Shown here: positions 8,633-16,708 of the stretch, piece by piece
Layout: every line of letters starts with the position of its first letter
Numbering within the stretch: the stretch's first letter is position 1
From: an uncultured Synergistales bacterium
GTDB taxonomy: Bacteria > Synergistota > Synergistia > Synergistales > Aminobacteriaceae
Assembly: GCA_905233645.1 (NCBI GenBank)
Contig: CAJODZ010000014.1
Span: 1-36,349, forward strand
DNA: 36,349 nucleotides
Reading direction: 5' to 3'
Notes under the pieces: model-generated
Databases searched by the model: none
The model's input: only the letters and a program-made list of their open reading frames with translations
What the model was told of the DNA's origin: nothing
Translations under genes and position numbers: made by a program

Positions 8633-9877
8633 CTACCTGCGGCGCGGCTCAAGTCTTTGCTTTAAGTCCTGAGCTGGTTTGTAATTCGGGTTAATCTCAA
8701 GAGCTTTATTGACCCATTTGATAGCATCTTCACGATGATTATTTAAACGGCTTGCTGATAAAGCGGCCCAATAAGCAGCTAAATAATTTACGTTCGGTTT
8801 GGCTTCAGCAGCTTTAACGTAATCTTCAAATGCACGGGTAATTTGCTTAGCGCTATATTTTTGATAAGCATTACGTTGCATGTTAATCAATTCGCGTCTC
8901 TCTTGAGCAGGAATTTTATACGTAACAATTACGGCGGCTTCAGTTGAATTATTCGGGTCGAACGCTGGGAATGACTTTATTAAACTTTCCATTGTCTGGA
9001 GTTCAGCATCTTTTTGAGCAACGTCAATTTCACGATTTAAAATGGAAGTCTCGCGTCTTGTGAGTTCCTCTGTCTTAGTTGATAACTCTTTATTCTTAGT
9101 CTCAAGCTCATTCTTTAAAGCGTTTAAATCAGCTTCGCGGCCTGTTAATTCATTTTCATGAGCGGTTAAAGCTTCAGTACCGGCGTTTAATTTAGTTTCC
9201 TGTTCACTGACGAGAGCTTCACGAGCTAAAATCTTCTCTTCACGAGTTTTTAAATCGGCCTCTGTGTCGCTGAACTGTTTTGCTAAAAATTCAAATTTAT
9301 TACTCTTCTCTTCACGTTCTGTTAAATCAGCCTCGCGTTTTGTAATTCCGGCTTCGCGTTCACTTAATTTATCAGCGGTATTTTTTAATTCAGTTTTATC
9401 GAGCAAAGCTGCTTCACGTGCTGCCAAATCATTTTCACGACGAGCTAAATCAGCCTCACGTGCGCTCAAAGCGATTGACGCTTCCGTAAATTTTTGACTG
9501 CTTTCAGCAAAAGCTAACTCACGGCGAGCTAATTCGACCTCACGGGCTGTTAAATCATTTTCGCGCTTTACAATCTGAGTTTCGCGGCCTAATAACATTG
9601 CTGATTTTGCTTCATTATCACGAAGACGGGAGGCTAAGGCGTTAAAGCGTGAGTTAAATTCTTTTTCACGAGCTGATAAATTTGCCTCACGATTTTTTAA
9701 ATCAAGTTCGAGCGCGTTTAATTCAGCTTCACGTTCTGCGAGCGGATTAACATCTGAAGCATTTGCAATTTCTGCGGTCTGTGTTTGAGATTGGGGCTCT
9801 GCGTTTTCTTCAGCATGTACAGCAAAAACAAAAAACATGCCAAATACAAACGTCAGCATTAAAATTTTTCTGAGCAT
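8633..9877 (-). CDS. Exported coiled-coil protein with degenerate READL heptads and a C-terminal TPR
   Basis: Not a recognised family. A signal peptide (MLRKILMLTFVFGMFFVFAVHAEE, probable cut after HAE or VHA) is followed by an Ala/Gln/Thr linker. About 270 residues of near-perfect 7-residue periodicity then follow, with units such as READLAR, REAALLD, REAGITK and READLTE, predicted to be one long alpha-helical coiled coil. Residues about 310-414 turn globular and contain a TPR-like pair (YKIPAQERRELINMQRNAY; AIKWVNKALEINPNYKPA). This suggests a periplasmic rod tethering or spacing something, with a TPR docking end. It faces the divergent lyase gene and precedes dnaJ. Function unknown. Confidence 0.8.
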   Translation of the reverse strand: MLRKILMLTFVFGMFFVFAVHAEENAEPQSQTQTAEIANASDVNPLAEREAELNALELDLKNREANLSAREKEFNSRFNALASRLRDNEAKSAMLLGRETQIVKRENDLTAREVELARRELAFAESSQKFTEASIALSAREADLARRENDLAAREAALLDKTELKNTADKLSEREAGITKREADLTEREEKSNKFEFLAKQFSDTEADLKTREEKILAREALVSEQETKLNAGTEALTAHENELTGREADLNALKNELETKNKELSTKTEELTRRETSILNREIDVAQKDAELQTMESLIKSFPAFDPNNSTEAAVIVTYKIPAQERRELINMQRNAYQKYSAKQITRAFEDYVKAAEAKPNVNYLAAYWAALSASRLNNHREDAIKWVNKALEINPNYKPAQDLKQRLEPRRR

Positions 9878-10030
9878 TGAAAAAATCCTCCTGTTTAAAA
9901 TTCAAATTCCTAAATATTAACGGGAAATTTTGCGAAATTATAGCACGCGGCTATTCTTGTTGTTATGTTAGAATTTGAGCGTCCGTTTTAAATATTTTTA
10001 AAAAATTTTAATTGAGGGGGAAATTTCATC

Positions 10031-10918
10031 ATGTTCAAACCTTCAGGTATAGTAATTCCAGTCGTAACACCTGTTGACGATAACGGCAATTTTAAAGAGG
10101 CCGAATACACGCGTTTATTAAATTATTTTATCGACAACGGCATTAAAGGTGTTTTCCCGTTTGGAACATCAGGAGAGTTTTATGCGTTCGATAACGGTTT
10201 TTACAGGCACGTTTTAGAATTTACGGTCGCTCAAGTTAGAGGGAAGATGGACATTTACGCCGGTGCAAATAATATCACTCCTCAAGGGGCAATCGCTTTA
10301 GCTAAAATCGCAGAAGAATGTAAAGTTGATGCACTGAGTGTTTTAACCCCGATGTTTGTCAGCCAGACGCAAAATGAATTAGAAATTTATTATCGCAAAA
10401 TTGCAGACGCTACGTCATTGCCAATCGTAATTTATAACAACAAGCCTAAAACTAACGTTGGTGTTGACCCTGCGACAATCCAAAAATTAGCCAAGGTCGA
10501 AAATATTATCGCGATTAAAGACAGTACCGGCGACATGACCAATGCTGAAGAATATATAAGACTTACGCGCGACAATCCGAATTTTGATGTTTTAATGGGA
10601 CGCGACACGTTAATTTATGCTGGCTTATGGTACGGAGCGGCAGGAGCTATTACGAGTTGTGGAAACATTGCGCCTCGTATTGCTGTTGATATTTATGAGA
10701 ATTTTAAAAAAGGCAATTATGACGCGGCACTTGAAGCACAGTTTAAATTAAGCGCGTTACGTGTAGCAAGCAATATGGGAACTTTCCCGGTAGTCATTAA
10801 AGAAGGTTTGAATATGATTGGTTACAACGTTGGAAAATGTTTAGAGCCAATTCAACCGTTAAACGAAGACCAGCGCGCAAAATTAAAAGCAGTCTTACAG
10901 GAGATCGGGCTGTTATAA
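10031..10918 (+). CDS. DapA/NanA-family class I lyase
   Basis: TIM-barrel Schiff-base lyase of the dihydrodipicolinate synthase / N-acetylneuraminate lyase family, 295 aa. Lys163 in IIAIKDSTGD is the Schiff-base lysine, Tyr135 in YNNKPKTN the catalytic tyrosine, and GTSGEF (45-50) the pyruvate-carboxylate loop. In true DapA the segment after the Tyr reads NxPSRTG, whose Arg binds aspartate semialdehyde; here that position is Lys140. The neighbouring genes give no lysine or sialate context. The substrate could be a keto-sugar acid, sialate or aspartate semialdehyde, so the specific name is left open. Start ATG 10031 has GAGGGGG upstream. Confidence 0.88.
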   Translation: MFKPSGIVIPVVTPVDDNGNFKEAEYTRLLNYFIDNGIKGVFPFGTSGEFYAFDNGFYRHVLEFTVAQVRGKMDIYAGANNITPQGAIALAKIAEECKVDALSVLTPMFVSQTQNELEIYYRKIADATSLPIVIYNNKPKTNVGVDPATIQKLAKVENIIAIKDSTGDMTNAEEYIRLTRDNPNFDVLMGRDTLIYAGLWYGAAGAITSCGNIAPRIAVDIYENFKKGNYDAALEAQFKLSALRVASNMGTFPVVIKEGLNMIGYNVGKCLEPIQPLNEDQRAKLKAVLQEIGLL

Positions 10919-10941
10919 AACTTAAATAATATATAAAAATT

Positions 10942-10978
10942 TTGGCCTCCTGTTTTAATAGCAGGGGGCATTTTTTAA
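10942..10978 (+). terminator. Terminator after the DapA/NanA-family lyase
   Basis: GCCTCCTG pairs with CAGGGGGC (one G-U), loop about 8 nt, followed by ATTTTTT. Confidence 0.75.
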
Positions 10979-10991
10979 GAGGCATAAAATA

Positions 10992-11225
10992 ATGAATGAT
11001 AATTTTGATAATGGCCATGAAATTTTAAAACGTCTAGAAAATTCTGTGAGCGAAATTAAAAATGAACTTGCTGAAATTAAAATTTTAATCAAAAACGATA
11101 ATAACAGCGGTAAAATTGAAAACGATTATTTTAAAACGTGGTTGTTTAGGGCGATAGCTATAACTTTAAGTGCTGGCACTTGTATATTATTTTTATTGGG
11201 CGTTGCAAAAATTATATTGCATTAA
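10992..11225 (+). CDS. Small tail-anchored-type membrane protein, unknown
   Basis: A 77-aa protein not matched to any family. Residues about 8-35 (EILKRLENSVSEIKNELAEIKILI) form an amphipathic coiled coil. After a polar spacer, residues about 54-75 (AIAITLSAGTCILFLLGVAKII) form one hydrophobic helix close to the C-terminus. An AGAGG sequence about 9 nt before ATG 10992 could serve as ribosome site. It follows the lyase terminator and precedes a convergent DUF362 gene. The composition and the start site support a real gene, but only moderately. Confidence 0.6.
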   Translation: MNDNFDNGHEILKRLENSVSEIKNELAEIKILIKNDNNSGKIENDYFKTWLFRAIAITLSAGTCILFLLGVAKIILH

Positions 11226-11252
11226 AAAAACCTGCACTCAAAAGCACAGGGC
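11225..11252 (-). terminator. Terminator of the DUF362 gene (bidirectional)
   Basis: On the minus strand CCTGTGC pairs with GTGCAGG (G-U pairs allowed) and is followed by T7. The same hairpin can serve the convergent small membrane-protein gene. Confidence 0.65.
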
Positions 11253-11260
11253 ATAAATTT

Positions 11261-12394
11261 TTAAATTCTTGACAGCAAACGCACTAACAAACCTTGTTTA
11301 AAATCAATCGCGTGCACCGGACACATTTCATGACAACAATAACAGCGTATGCATTTTGTATAATCGAACGTCAATTTTTTATTGTTATGCTTTAATGCAC
11401 CAGCCGCACAAACTTCCTGGCAACGTCCGCAGCCTATACATTTATCCGGAATATGAACGGGCTTTGATGTTAATAATCTCTCTAAAAACGGGATTTTAGG
11501 CAATAATCTCATCGGTCGCGTCTCAGGTAATTTCAGATTTTCAAATTTAAAATTCTCGTCAACATCGCCAGCTAAATCTTGAGGATTTAAATTCACTTGC
11601 TCTAAATTCTTTCTGACAGCCGCATTATATAAAGGGTAATCGTCAAATTTAGCTCCCATGAATTTGCAAAGCCAGAAATCCATTTTTAAAACATCTTGCG
11701 CCGCCGCTATTATTCCGTAATTATAGGGTTCTCCGCTTGTGGGGCCGTCTCCTTGCATTCCGATAATGCCGTCGATAATCGTTAGATTAGGCTTGATATT
11801 CATGTATAAATCGATTAAAAAGCCTGCAAAATTTTCACGATTTAAACCTACGTTGTAATGCCAGCCGGCTTTTGCACGTCCTGGAATACAGCCGAATAAA
11901 TTTTTAACACCGAGCGTCAATAACATTTGGCCATGAGTTTTTAATTTAGGCAAGCTAATAATTTTGTCCGCTTCAATAACGTACTTGCTAACCTGAACAT
12001 TTTTAAAGCCTGAATTTTCGTATTTAATCGGCAAAGCTACTGGGTCAGTTAATTCGTGGCAAGGAATATTTAATTCTTCAGCAACTTTTATAAATCCGGC
12101 TTTTTTAGCTGCGTTATTAAAATTATCAATTCCGGGACTGTCTGCTAAAAACGGTTTTCCGCCAGCTTTTAAAACTATTTCGGCAACAGCTTTTACGATA
12201 TTGGGGTCGGTCGTAACACGTTTTTCAATCGGGTGGCCGGACACTAAATTTATTTTTAATAATACTTTGTCGTTGGGCTTTATAAAATTTTCAACACCGC
12301 CGTAAAAATCAAAAATGCGTTTTATCGAGTTATAAATCTCTTCGTAATTGTCATAATTATTATGTTTTGCAAAAAATATTTTGTTTTCATTCAT
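11261..12394 (-). CDS. DUF362 domain protein with 2[4Fe-4S] ferredoxin tail
   Basis: A 377-aa protein. Residues 1-about 280 are the DUF362 domain, with VLLKINLVSGHPIEKRVTTDP, GGKPFLADSPG, KIISLPKLKTHG and TIIDGIIGMQGDGPTSGEP, all characteristic. The C-terminus carries CIGCGRCQEVCAAGAL and CIRCYCCHEMCPVHAI, two CxxCxxCxxxC(P) clusters for [4Fe-4S] binding. DUF362 ferredoxin proteins are common in strict anaerobes, and their electron partners are mostly undefined. It is monocistronic, convergent with the upstream small gene and separated from the ribosomal cluster by a terminator. No signal peptide, so cytoplasmic. Confidence 0.9.
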   Translation of the reverse strand: MNENKIFFAKHNNYDNYEEIYNSIKRIFDFYGGVENFIKPNDKVLLKINLVSGHPIEKRVTTDPNIVKAVAEIVLKAGGKPFLADSPGIDNFNNAAKKAGFIKVAEELNIPCHELTDPVALPIKYENSGFKNVQVSKYVIEADKIISLPKLKTHGQMLLTLGVKNLFGCIPGRAKAGWHYNVGLNRENFAGFLIDLYMNIKPNLTIIDGIIGMQGDGPTSGEPYNYGIIAAAQDVLKMDFWLCKFMGAKFDDYPLYNAAVRKNLEQVNLNPQDLAGDVDENFKFENLKLPETRPMRLLPKIPFLERLLTSKPVHIPDKCIGCGRCQEVCAAGALKHNNKKLTFDYTKCIRCYCCHEMCPVHAIDFKQGLLVRLLSRI

Positions 12395-12437
12395 GTTTTT
12401 AAATTCCTGTATGATTAAATTTTTAAGTATGCACTTA

Positions 12438-12472
12438 TAAAAAATACCCGGCGTTATTTTTCACCGAGTACC
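12438..12472 (-). terminator. Terminator after the small coiled-coil membrane-protein gene
   Basis: Minus-strand TACTCGGTG pairs with CGCCGGGTA (two G-U pairs), 8-nt A-rich loop, followed by TTTTTT. Confidence 0.75.
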
Positions 12473-12527
12473 TCTAAGGGGCGTGCGCATAATACTCCAA
12501 GAAAGCGAATAATTTAGTTAGTTTATT

Positions 12528-12881
12528 TTAATTCGATTGAGGAAGTAAATTTTTAATAGCTTCCAATCTCGTTTTTTGTGCTGCTGTTTGTTCTTCGAGA
12601 GATTTTAATTTATCCTCTTCGATTTTGATTAACTCTTCAAGCTGTCCCGAATACTGCTTTGATAATTGTTTAAGTGCGCCAAATTCCTCACGAATATCAG
12701 CGACATCAGGAAGACCGCCTTTTTCGAGTTTGGCTATTCTTTGCTCAAGTACGGCCATGTCCGATTTAAAAGCGTCAAGCTTGGGAGCGAACTTATTTTG
12801 TAAAACTGTCCAGACGATATTTAAAAGGACAATTAAACAAATTGCACCGATAATAAATACTTTTTTCTTTTGGCTATCCAT
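12528..12881 (-). CDS. Small membrane-anchored coiled-coil protein, unknown
   Basis: A 117-aa protein without a recognised family. MDSQKKK is a positive N-terminus, followed by a transmembrane helix (VFIIGAICLIVLLNIVWTVL, residues 8-27). Two coiled-coil segments come next: LDAFKSDMAVLEQRIAKLEKG, and about 70-113, LEELIKIEEDKLKSLEEQ onward. A type II single-pass topology with an external coiled coil is inferred. Start ATG 12881 has AAAGGTG 9 nt upstream; the GTG at 12893 overlaps that site. It lies just past the rplL terminator, so expression would need its own promoter or read-through. Confidence 0.7.
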   Translation of the reverse strand: MDSQKKKVFIIGAICLIVLLNIVWTVLQNKFAPKLDAFKSDMAVLEQRIAKLEKGGLPDVADIREEFGALKQLSKQYSGQLEELIKIEEDKLKSLEEQTAAQKTRLEAIKNLLPQSN

Positions 12882-12933
12882 TAAAAAACACACCTTTCAT
12901 CAATTAACAAACTTTTTCAGTCTGCAAGAGTTT

Positions 12934-12972
12934 ACAAAAAAGCGGCCCTCTTTGCAACGTTAGAGCCGCTAT
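12934..12972 (-). terminator. Terminator of the rplJ-rplL operon
   Basis: Minus-strand AGCGGCTCT pairs with GAGGGCCGCT-type sequence, about 10-nt loop, followed by TTTTTTG. It lies 35-70 nt past the rplL stop. Confidence 0.8.
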
Positions 12973-13006
12973 ATCAGCAATTTTACTATTTTTCAAGCTA
13001 AATGAA

Positions 13007-13384
13007 TTACTTAACTTCGACTTCTGCACCAGCATCAGCGAGTTTTTTACGAATTTCCTCAGCCTCTTCTTTTGATACGCCTTCTTTAATGTTCTTCGGC
13101 GGATTGTCGACAAGCTCTTTAGCCTCTTTAAGACCAAGACTTGTAATTTCGCGGACGGCTTTGATTACGTTAATCTTATTTGCACCAGGTGCTTTGTAAA
13201 CAACATCAAATTCCGTCTTCTCCTCAGCAGGAGCAGCAGCGGCGGCAGCACCGGGCATAGCCATCATAGCAACAGGAGCGGCTGAAGCTGAAACACCAAA
13301 TTTCTCCTCAAGAGCCTTTACTAATTCTGAAAGCTCTAAAACTGACATTGATTCAATCGCTTGAATGAGTTCATCTTTTGACAT
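13007..13384 (-). CDS. rplL: 50S ribosomal protein L7/L12
   Basis: Stalk protein that recruits translational GTPases; two to three dimers bind L10. The N-terminal dimerisation helix is [31 protein letters not shown], followed by an Ala/Met/Pro-rich hinge and then the C-terminal factor-binding domain with [40 protein letters not shown]. The 125 aa are normal. It follows rplJ by 82 nt in the conserved L10-L12 operon and ends in a strong terminator. Confidence 0.97.
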   Translation of the reverse strand: MSKDELIQAIESMSVLELSELVKALEEKFGVSASAAPVAMMAMPGAAAAAAPAEEKTEFDVVYKAPGANKINVIKAVREITSLGLKEAKELVDNPPKNIKEGVSKEEAEEIRKKLADAGAEVEVK

Positions 13385-13466
13385 TATAAAAATACCTCCG
13401 AATAAATATTAAATATTAAATTTAAAAATAAAAAATATAAAAATCAAATCGCCGTTCTTAAAATTT

Positions 13467-14006
13467 TTAAGCGGCTGTTTCCTTTTCCTTCTTGTCTCTG
13501 ATTTCGGCAAGGCATGTAACCAAACCGCGAATTGTACCAGCCAAAACGTTGACAAATCCTGAAAGCGGTGCGGCAATAGCTCTGACAACCTGACCGCGCA
13601 TAACTTCTTTTGACGGCAAGTCGGCTAATGCGTTGATTTGTGCAAGCGTTAAAGCCTGTCCTTCGAGTTGACCGCCTTTGAGAATAAATCCTTTTTGCGT
13701 CTTGTCATTGGCATATTCTTTTAAAACTTTCGCAACAGCTACGGGATCGTCATAGCATAACGCAAAAATGTTAGGCCCTTTCATAAGTTCTTCAGATAAA
13801 GGATTAAAGCCCGCTTCCTTCATTGCTATTTCAAACAACGTATTTTTAGCGATTTTTAATTCTCCGCCTGCCTCACGGACTTTAGCTCTCAACGCTGTAC
13901 TTTGGGCAACGGTCATTCCGCGGTATTCACCAACGTAAACAGCATTTGAACGTTCAATTTTGCTTTTAAGTCCTTCGACTAACTCATATTTAATTGCTGC
14001 CGGCAT
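13467..14006 (-). CDS. rplJ: 50S ribosomal protein L10
   Basis: L10 anchors the L7/L12 stalk to 23S rRNA and represses its own operon through the L10 leader RNA upstream. The N-terminal RNA-binding domain includes VYVGEYRGMTVAQSTALRAKVREAGGELKIAKNTL, and the end is the C-terminal L12-binding helix region. It is 179 aa. ATG 14006 has AGGAGGTG upstream. Order rplA-leader-rplJ-rplL is the standard arrangement. Confidence 0.97.
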   Translation of the reverse strand: MPAAIKYELVEGLKSKIERSNAVYVGEYRGMTVAQSTALRAKVREAGGELKIAKNTLFEIAMKEAGFNPLSEELMKGPNIFALCYDDPVAVAKVLKEYANDKTQKGFILKGGQLEGQALTLAQINALADLPSKEVMRGQVVRAIAAPLSGFVNVLAGTIRGLVTCLAEIRDKKEKETAA

Positions 14007-14044
14007 TTTTTAAAAATTCACCTCCTGTAACTCAAAAAACTTGT

Positions 14045-14185
14045 TGTATAAAAAAACTTCCCCCGAACATGCACACAGGAGAAGTCTTAACAACGACATC
14101 ATTAAAATTATTAAAATTTTCTCCTGAGCAGGTATTTTAAAAATTATATTAAGCTTTACGCGCCTGCTGTCTTAGGATTTAAGAT
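14045..14185 (-). promoter_or_regulatory. L10 leader (autoregulatory RNA of rplJ-rplL)
   Basis: The rplA-rplJ gap is 193 nt. On the minus strand it holds AGACAGCAGGCGCGTAAAGC, followed by CTTAAT-like sequence and CCTGC, which pairs back with GCAGG. GGAGAA then pairs with TTCTCC (the segment before GTGTGCATG). This is the arrangement of the bacterial L10 leader, where L10(L12)4 binds and represses. Recognised by eye; a covariance-model score against the L10 leader family would settle it. Confidence 0.7.
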
Positions 14186-14199
14186 TTTACACTAAAAAA

Positions 14200-14904
14200 T
14201 TATAACGCTAACTCTTTCTGCGCAAGAGCCGGATCTATCGCAATTCCTGGCCCCATCGTCGGAGCTATAGCGATGCTCTTAACGTAAGTACCTTTGACTG
14301 AAGCTGGTCTCGCACGATAAATAGCCTGCAATAAAGCTTTAACGTTGTCATATAAATCATCAGTTGAAAAATCTCTGCGTCCAGCCGCATTATGTGTAAT
14401 TCCAGTCTTGTCGGCTCTGAACTCAACACGACCGGCCTTAATCTCTTGTACAGCGTTAGCTAAATCAAACGTAACAGTTCCGGTCTTAGCACTCGGCATT
14501 AAACCGCGCGGGCCTAATACTTTTCCTAAACGTCCTACGGATTTCATCATATCGGGCGTTGCAATAACCGCGTCAAAATCCATAAAGCCGCCTTGAATTT
14601 GCTGTACTAAATCTTCACCGCCAACGATATCTGCACCAGCGTCCTGAGCTTCTTTAATCTTCTCACCGGCCGCAATTACAAGTACTTTTTTAGTAATACC
14701 TGTTCCATGTGGCAATGAGACAGTGCTGCGGACTTGCTGGTCAGCGTGTCTGGGGTCAATACCTAAACGAACGTGAACTTCAATGCTCTCGTTAAATTTT
14801 GCCGTTGCGACTTCTTTAAATAATTCGACAGCTTCACGTAATCCGTATAATTTTCCGGCCTCGATTTTTTCTAAAGCTGCCTTATAACGTTTGCTATGTT
14901 TCAT
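14200..14904 (-). CDS. rplA: 50S ribosomal protein L1
   Basis: L1 stalk protein, 234 aa, which binds 23S rRNA domain V and controls E-site tRNA release. Recognised from [47 protein letters not shown]-like (here [34 protein letters not shown]) and the C-terminal [17 protein letters not shown]. Ribosome site CCTCC on the plus strand (AGGAGG) lies before ATG 14904. It is transcribed with rplK just upstream. Confidence 0.97.
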   Translation of the reverse strand: MKHSKRYKAALEKIEAGKLYGLREAVELFKEVATAKFNESIEVHVRLGIDPRHADQQVRSTVSLPHGTGITKKVLVIAAGEKIKEAQDAGADIVGGEDLVQQIQGGFMDFDAVIATPDMMKSVGRLGKVLGPRGLMPSAKTGTVTFDLANAVQEIKAGRVEFRADKTGITHNAAGRRDFSTDDLYDNVKALLQAIYRARPASVKGTYVKSIAIAPTMGPGIAIDPALAQKELAL

Positions 14905-14975
14905 TTTAAAAATCTTCCTCCTGTGGTTGATAGCGAGTTATTATTAAAAATACTCTCCCGCAGCAAATCTATAAA

Positions 14976-15401
14976 CTAGTCTACTACCTCAAGCCCCATT
15001 GAACGCGCTGTACCTTCAATCATGTTCATGGCGGCTTCAATAGTATTAGCGTTTAAGTCCTTGAGTTTTAATTCGGCTATTTCACGGACTTTATTGCGCT
15101 GAATTTTTCCGACTTTTGTTTTGTTAGGAACACCCGAACCGCTCTCAATTCCAACAGCCTTTTTTAATAATACTGCCGCCGGAGGTGTTTTAAGCTCAAA
15201 TGTAAAGCTCCTATCCGCATAAACAGTTATAACTGCTGGAATTATTAAACCGGCTTGATCCGCAGTCTTAGCGTTAAACTGTTTACAAAACTCCATAATA
15301 TTAACGCCGTGCTGACCAAGTGCAGGGCCTACAGGGGGAGCAGGTGTCGCCTTTCCTGCAGGTAACTGTAATTTAACCTGACCTACAACTTTTTTAGCCA
15401 T
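14976..15401 (-). CDS. rplK: 50S ribosomal protein L11
   Basis: L11, 141 aa, forms the GTPase-associated centre with 23S rRNA and is needed for RelA sensing. [31 protein letters not shown] is the diagnostic N-terminal (thiostrepton-binding) segment; the C-terminal rRNA-binding domain follows with [15 protein letters not shown]. Adjacent to nusG (22 nt) and rplA in the canonical order. Confidence 0.97.
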   Translation of the reverse strand: MAKKVVGQVKLQLPAGKATPAPPVGPALGQHGVNIMEFCKQFNAKTADQAGLIIPAVITVYADRSFTFELKTPPAAVLLKKAVGIESGSGVPNKTKVGKIQRNKVREIAELKLKDLNANTIEAAMNMIEGTARSMGLEVVD

Positions 15402-15423
15402 TTTAAAAAATTACCTCTTAACT

Positions 15424-15960
15424 TTATATTTTTCTGACAGATGTGTAATCCGTCTCCATCTCTCCGCTAAAACCTTCGCGTTTAAATTTCACAGTGCCTT
15501 TTCTGGGGTCTACCGACATAACTTTTCCAGAATAAGTCCCAATATCTTCATCCTCGATTTGGATTGCGTCGCCTGGCTTAATGTCCATTTCGACACGCAT
15601 TTTGTCTTCATCTTTTTTCTCAATAGCGGCCATTAAACGAGCAACTTCATCATCTGATAAAGGCTTAGGATGATTTCCAGCACCTATAAAACCAGTAACG
15701 CCAGGTGTGTGCCTGACAGCGTACCAAGATTGTTCATCGAGAATCATTTCGACCATGACATAACTTGGGTACAATTTCCGTGTAGCCGGTCTGGCAGGTT
15801 TACCCTCACGATAAATTTTATATTCTTCAATCGGAACAAGCACCCTGAAAATCTTATTTTCTAAATTCATATTCCTGCGGCGTTGTTCGATATCGGCCAT
15901 TACACGTTTTTCATAACCAGAATAAGTTTGTACAACGTACCATTTACGTTCGTCAGGCAT
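15424..15960 (-). CDS. nusG: Transcription termination/antitermination protein NusG
   Basis: NusG binds RNA polymerase to control elongation, pausing and coupling to ribosomes. The NGN domain is WYVVQTYSGYEKRVMADIEQR with YPSYVMVEMILDEQSWYAVRHTPGVTGFIG; the KOW domain reads IKPGDAIQIEDEDIGTYSGKVMSVDPRKGTVKFKREGF. It is 178 aa, and ends TSVRKI. It sits 6 nt after secE, as in most bacteria. Confidence 0.97.
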   Translation of the reverse strand: MPDERKWYVVQTYSGYEKRVMADIEQRRRNMNLENKIFRVLVPIEEYKIYREGKPARPATRKLYPSYVMVEMILDEQSWYAVRHTPGVTGFIGAGNHPKPLSDDEVARLMAAIEKKDEDKMRVEMDIKPGDAIQIEDEDIGTYSGKVMSVDPRKGTVKFKREGFSGEMETDYTSVRKI

Positions 15961-15966
15961 GATGTC

Positions 15967-16200
15967 TTAACCCAATAACATTCTAAATACCCAGGCTAAA
16001 ACGAAATCGACAAGCCCAAGATATAAAGACACAATCAAAGTGAACGCTATAACTACCAACGTCCAATACCAAATCTGACGGCGCGTCGGCCATGTAACTT
16101 TTTTAAGCTCAGCTTTGGCCTCGCGTATAAAATTCATGATTGAGTTTAATTTACTGGTCTTTTTATTATTTGCCGTAGTATTAGAAATTGCTTTTGCCAT
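15967..16200 (-). CDS. secE: Preprotein translocase subunit SecE
   Basis: Small essential SecYEG subunit. FIREAKAELKKVTWPTRRQIWYWTLVVIAFTLIVSLYLGLVDFVLAWVF is the classic single-TM SecE block, with the V-x-W-P-(T/S)-R motif before the membrane helix. ATG 16200 (MAKAIS) is chosen, giving 77 aa. ATG 16221 (MNESGRK) is a possible longer start. Frames reaching further up run through the tRNA-Trp gene and are excluded. Precedes nusG by 6 nt. Confidence 0.93.
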   Translation of the reverse strand: MAKAISNTTANNKKTSKLNSIMNFIREAKAELKKVTWPTRRQIWYWTLVVIAFTLIVSLYLGLVDFVLAWVFRMLLG

Positions 16201-16226
16201 TTTTCGCCCGCTCTCGTTCATAATAA

Positions 16227-16295
16227 TGGCAGGCCCGGCAGGACTCGAACCTGCAGCCCCCGGTTTTGGAGACCAGTGCATTGAGCCACGGACCT
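16227..16295 (-). tRNA. trnW: tRNA-Trp (CCA anticodon) with a truncated D-arm
   Basis: Acceptor strands AGGTCCG (16289-16295) and CGGGCCT (16231-16237) pair over 7 bp with one G-U, discriminator G, and encoded CCA at 16227-16229. The anticodon stem is CTGGT/ACCGG around loop CTCCAAA (anticodon CCA). The T-arm GCAGG-TTCGAGT-CCTGC is perfect. A1-U72 and G73, known TrpRS identity elements, are present. Between acceptor and anticodon stem, however, are only 12 nt (TGGCTCAATGCA) where about 19 are normal. The usual GCTCAATTGGTAGAGCAC reads GCTCAATGCAC, so TGGTAGA (G18G19 and the 3' D-stem) is missing. Total length 69 nt instead of 76. The position between rpmG and secE is classic for trnW. Confidence 0.85.
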
Positions 16296-16371
16296 GCGTT
16301 AAAAACGTTGCGTATTTTACAACAGCTTTAACGCTTATGCAAGGATTACGTTTATACAAATAGCAAGAAAA

Positions 16372-16521
16372 CTATTTCGATTCTTTATGCAAAACCGACG
16401 CTTTACACCATTTACAATACTTTTTAAGCTCAAGTTTTTTCGACTGTTTTTTCTTATTAACGGTCGTGGTGTAATTTCTGCGTTTGCATTGTGTACAAGT
16501 TAATCCGATTATGTCTGCCAA
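16372..16521 (-). CDS. rpmG: 50S ribosomal protein L33
   Basis: A 49-aa zinc-type L33, starting from TTG at 16521 ([17 protein letters not shown]) with AAAGGAG 9 nt upstream. CTQC and CKWC provide the four zinc ligands, and [21 protein letters not shown] is the diagnostic core. The Cys+ form implies zinc binding. It is followed by tRNA-Trp, secE and nusG in the usual order. Confidence 0.95.
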   Translation of the reverse strand: MADIIGLTCTQCKRRNYTTTVNKKKQSKKLELKKYCKWCKASVLHKESK

Positions 16522-16622
16522 TGTTCACAACTCCTTTTAAAATAAAAAATGCTTTTAAATATTTTCGACGCGGTAATTTTAACACAAGCACTTACAAAAA
16601 ATTCCAAGCCCCGAAAATTGCT

Positions 16623-16653
16623 TTGATAATAAATTTAACGCATGTGTAATAAT
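16623..16653 (+). promoter_or_regulatory. Possible sigma70-type promoter of the PBP-hydF operon
   Basis: TTGATA (16623-16628), an 18-nt spacer and TAATAA (16647-16652), 56 nt before the PBP start. Judged by eye; AT-richness makes chance matches common. Confidence 0.3.
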
Positions 16654-16708
16654 ATTTCGTGAATATGAAAAATTTTATAAAATTTTTAAAAAGGAGATTT
16701 GAATTATT

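Noticed and set aside
8940-9760. DNA-level tandem repeat
   Set aside because: Codons vary between units, so the periodicity is in protein, not a recent DNA duplication.
12904-13137. Minus-strand Lys/Arg-rich small protein overlapping rplL
   Set aside because: It overlaps rplL in another frame and runs through its terminator.
16115-16363. Plus-strand frame across secE and tRNA-Trp (MAGPAGLEPAAPGFGD)
   Set aside because: This peptide is the familiar spurious translation of a tRNA antisense strand.
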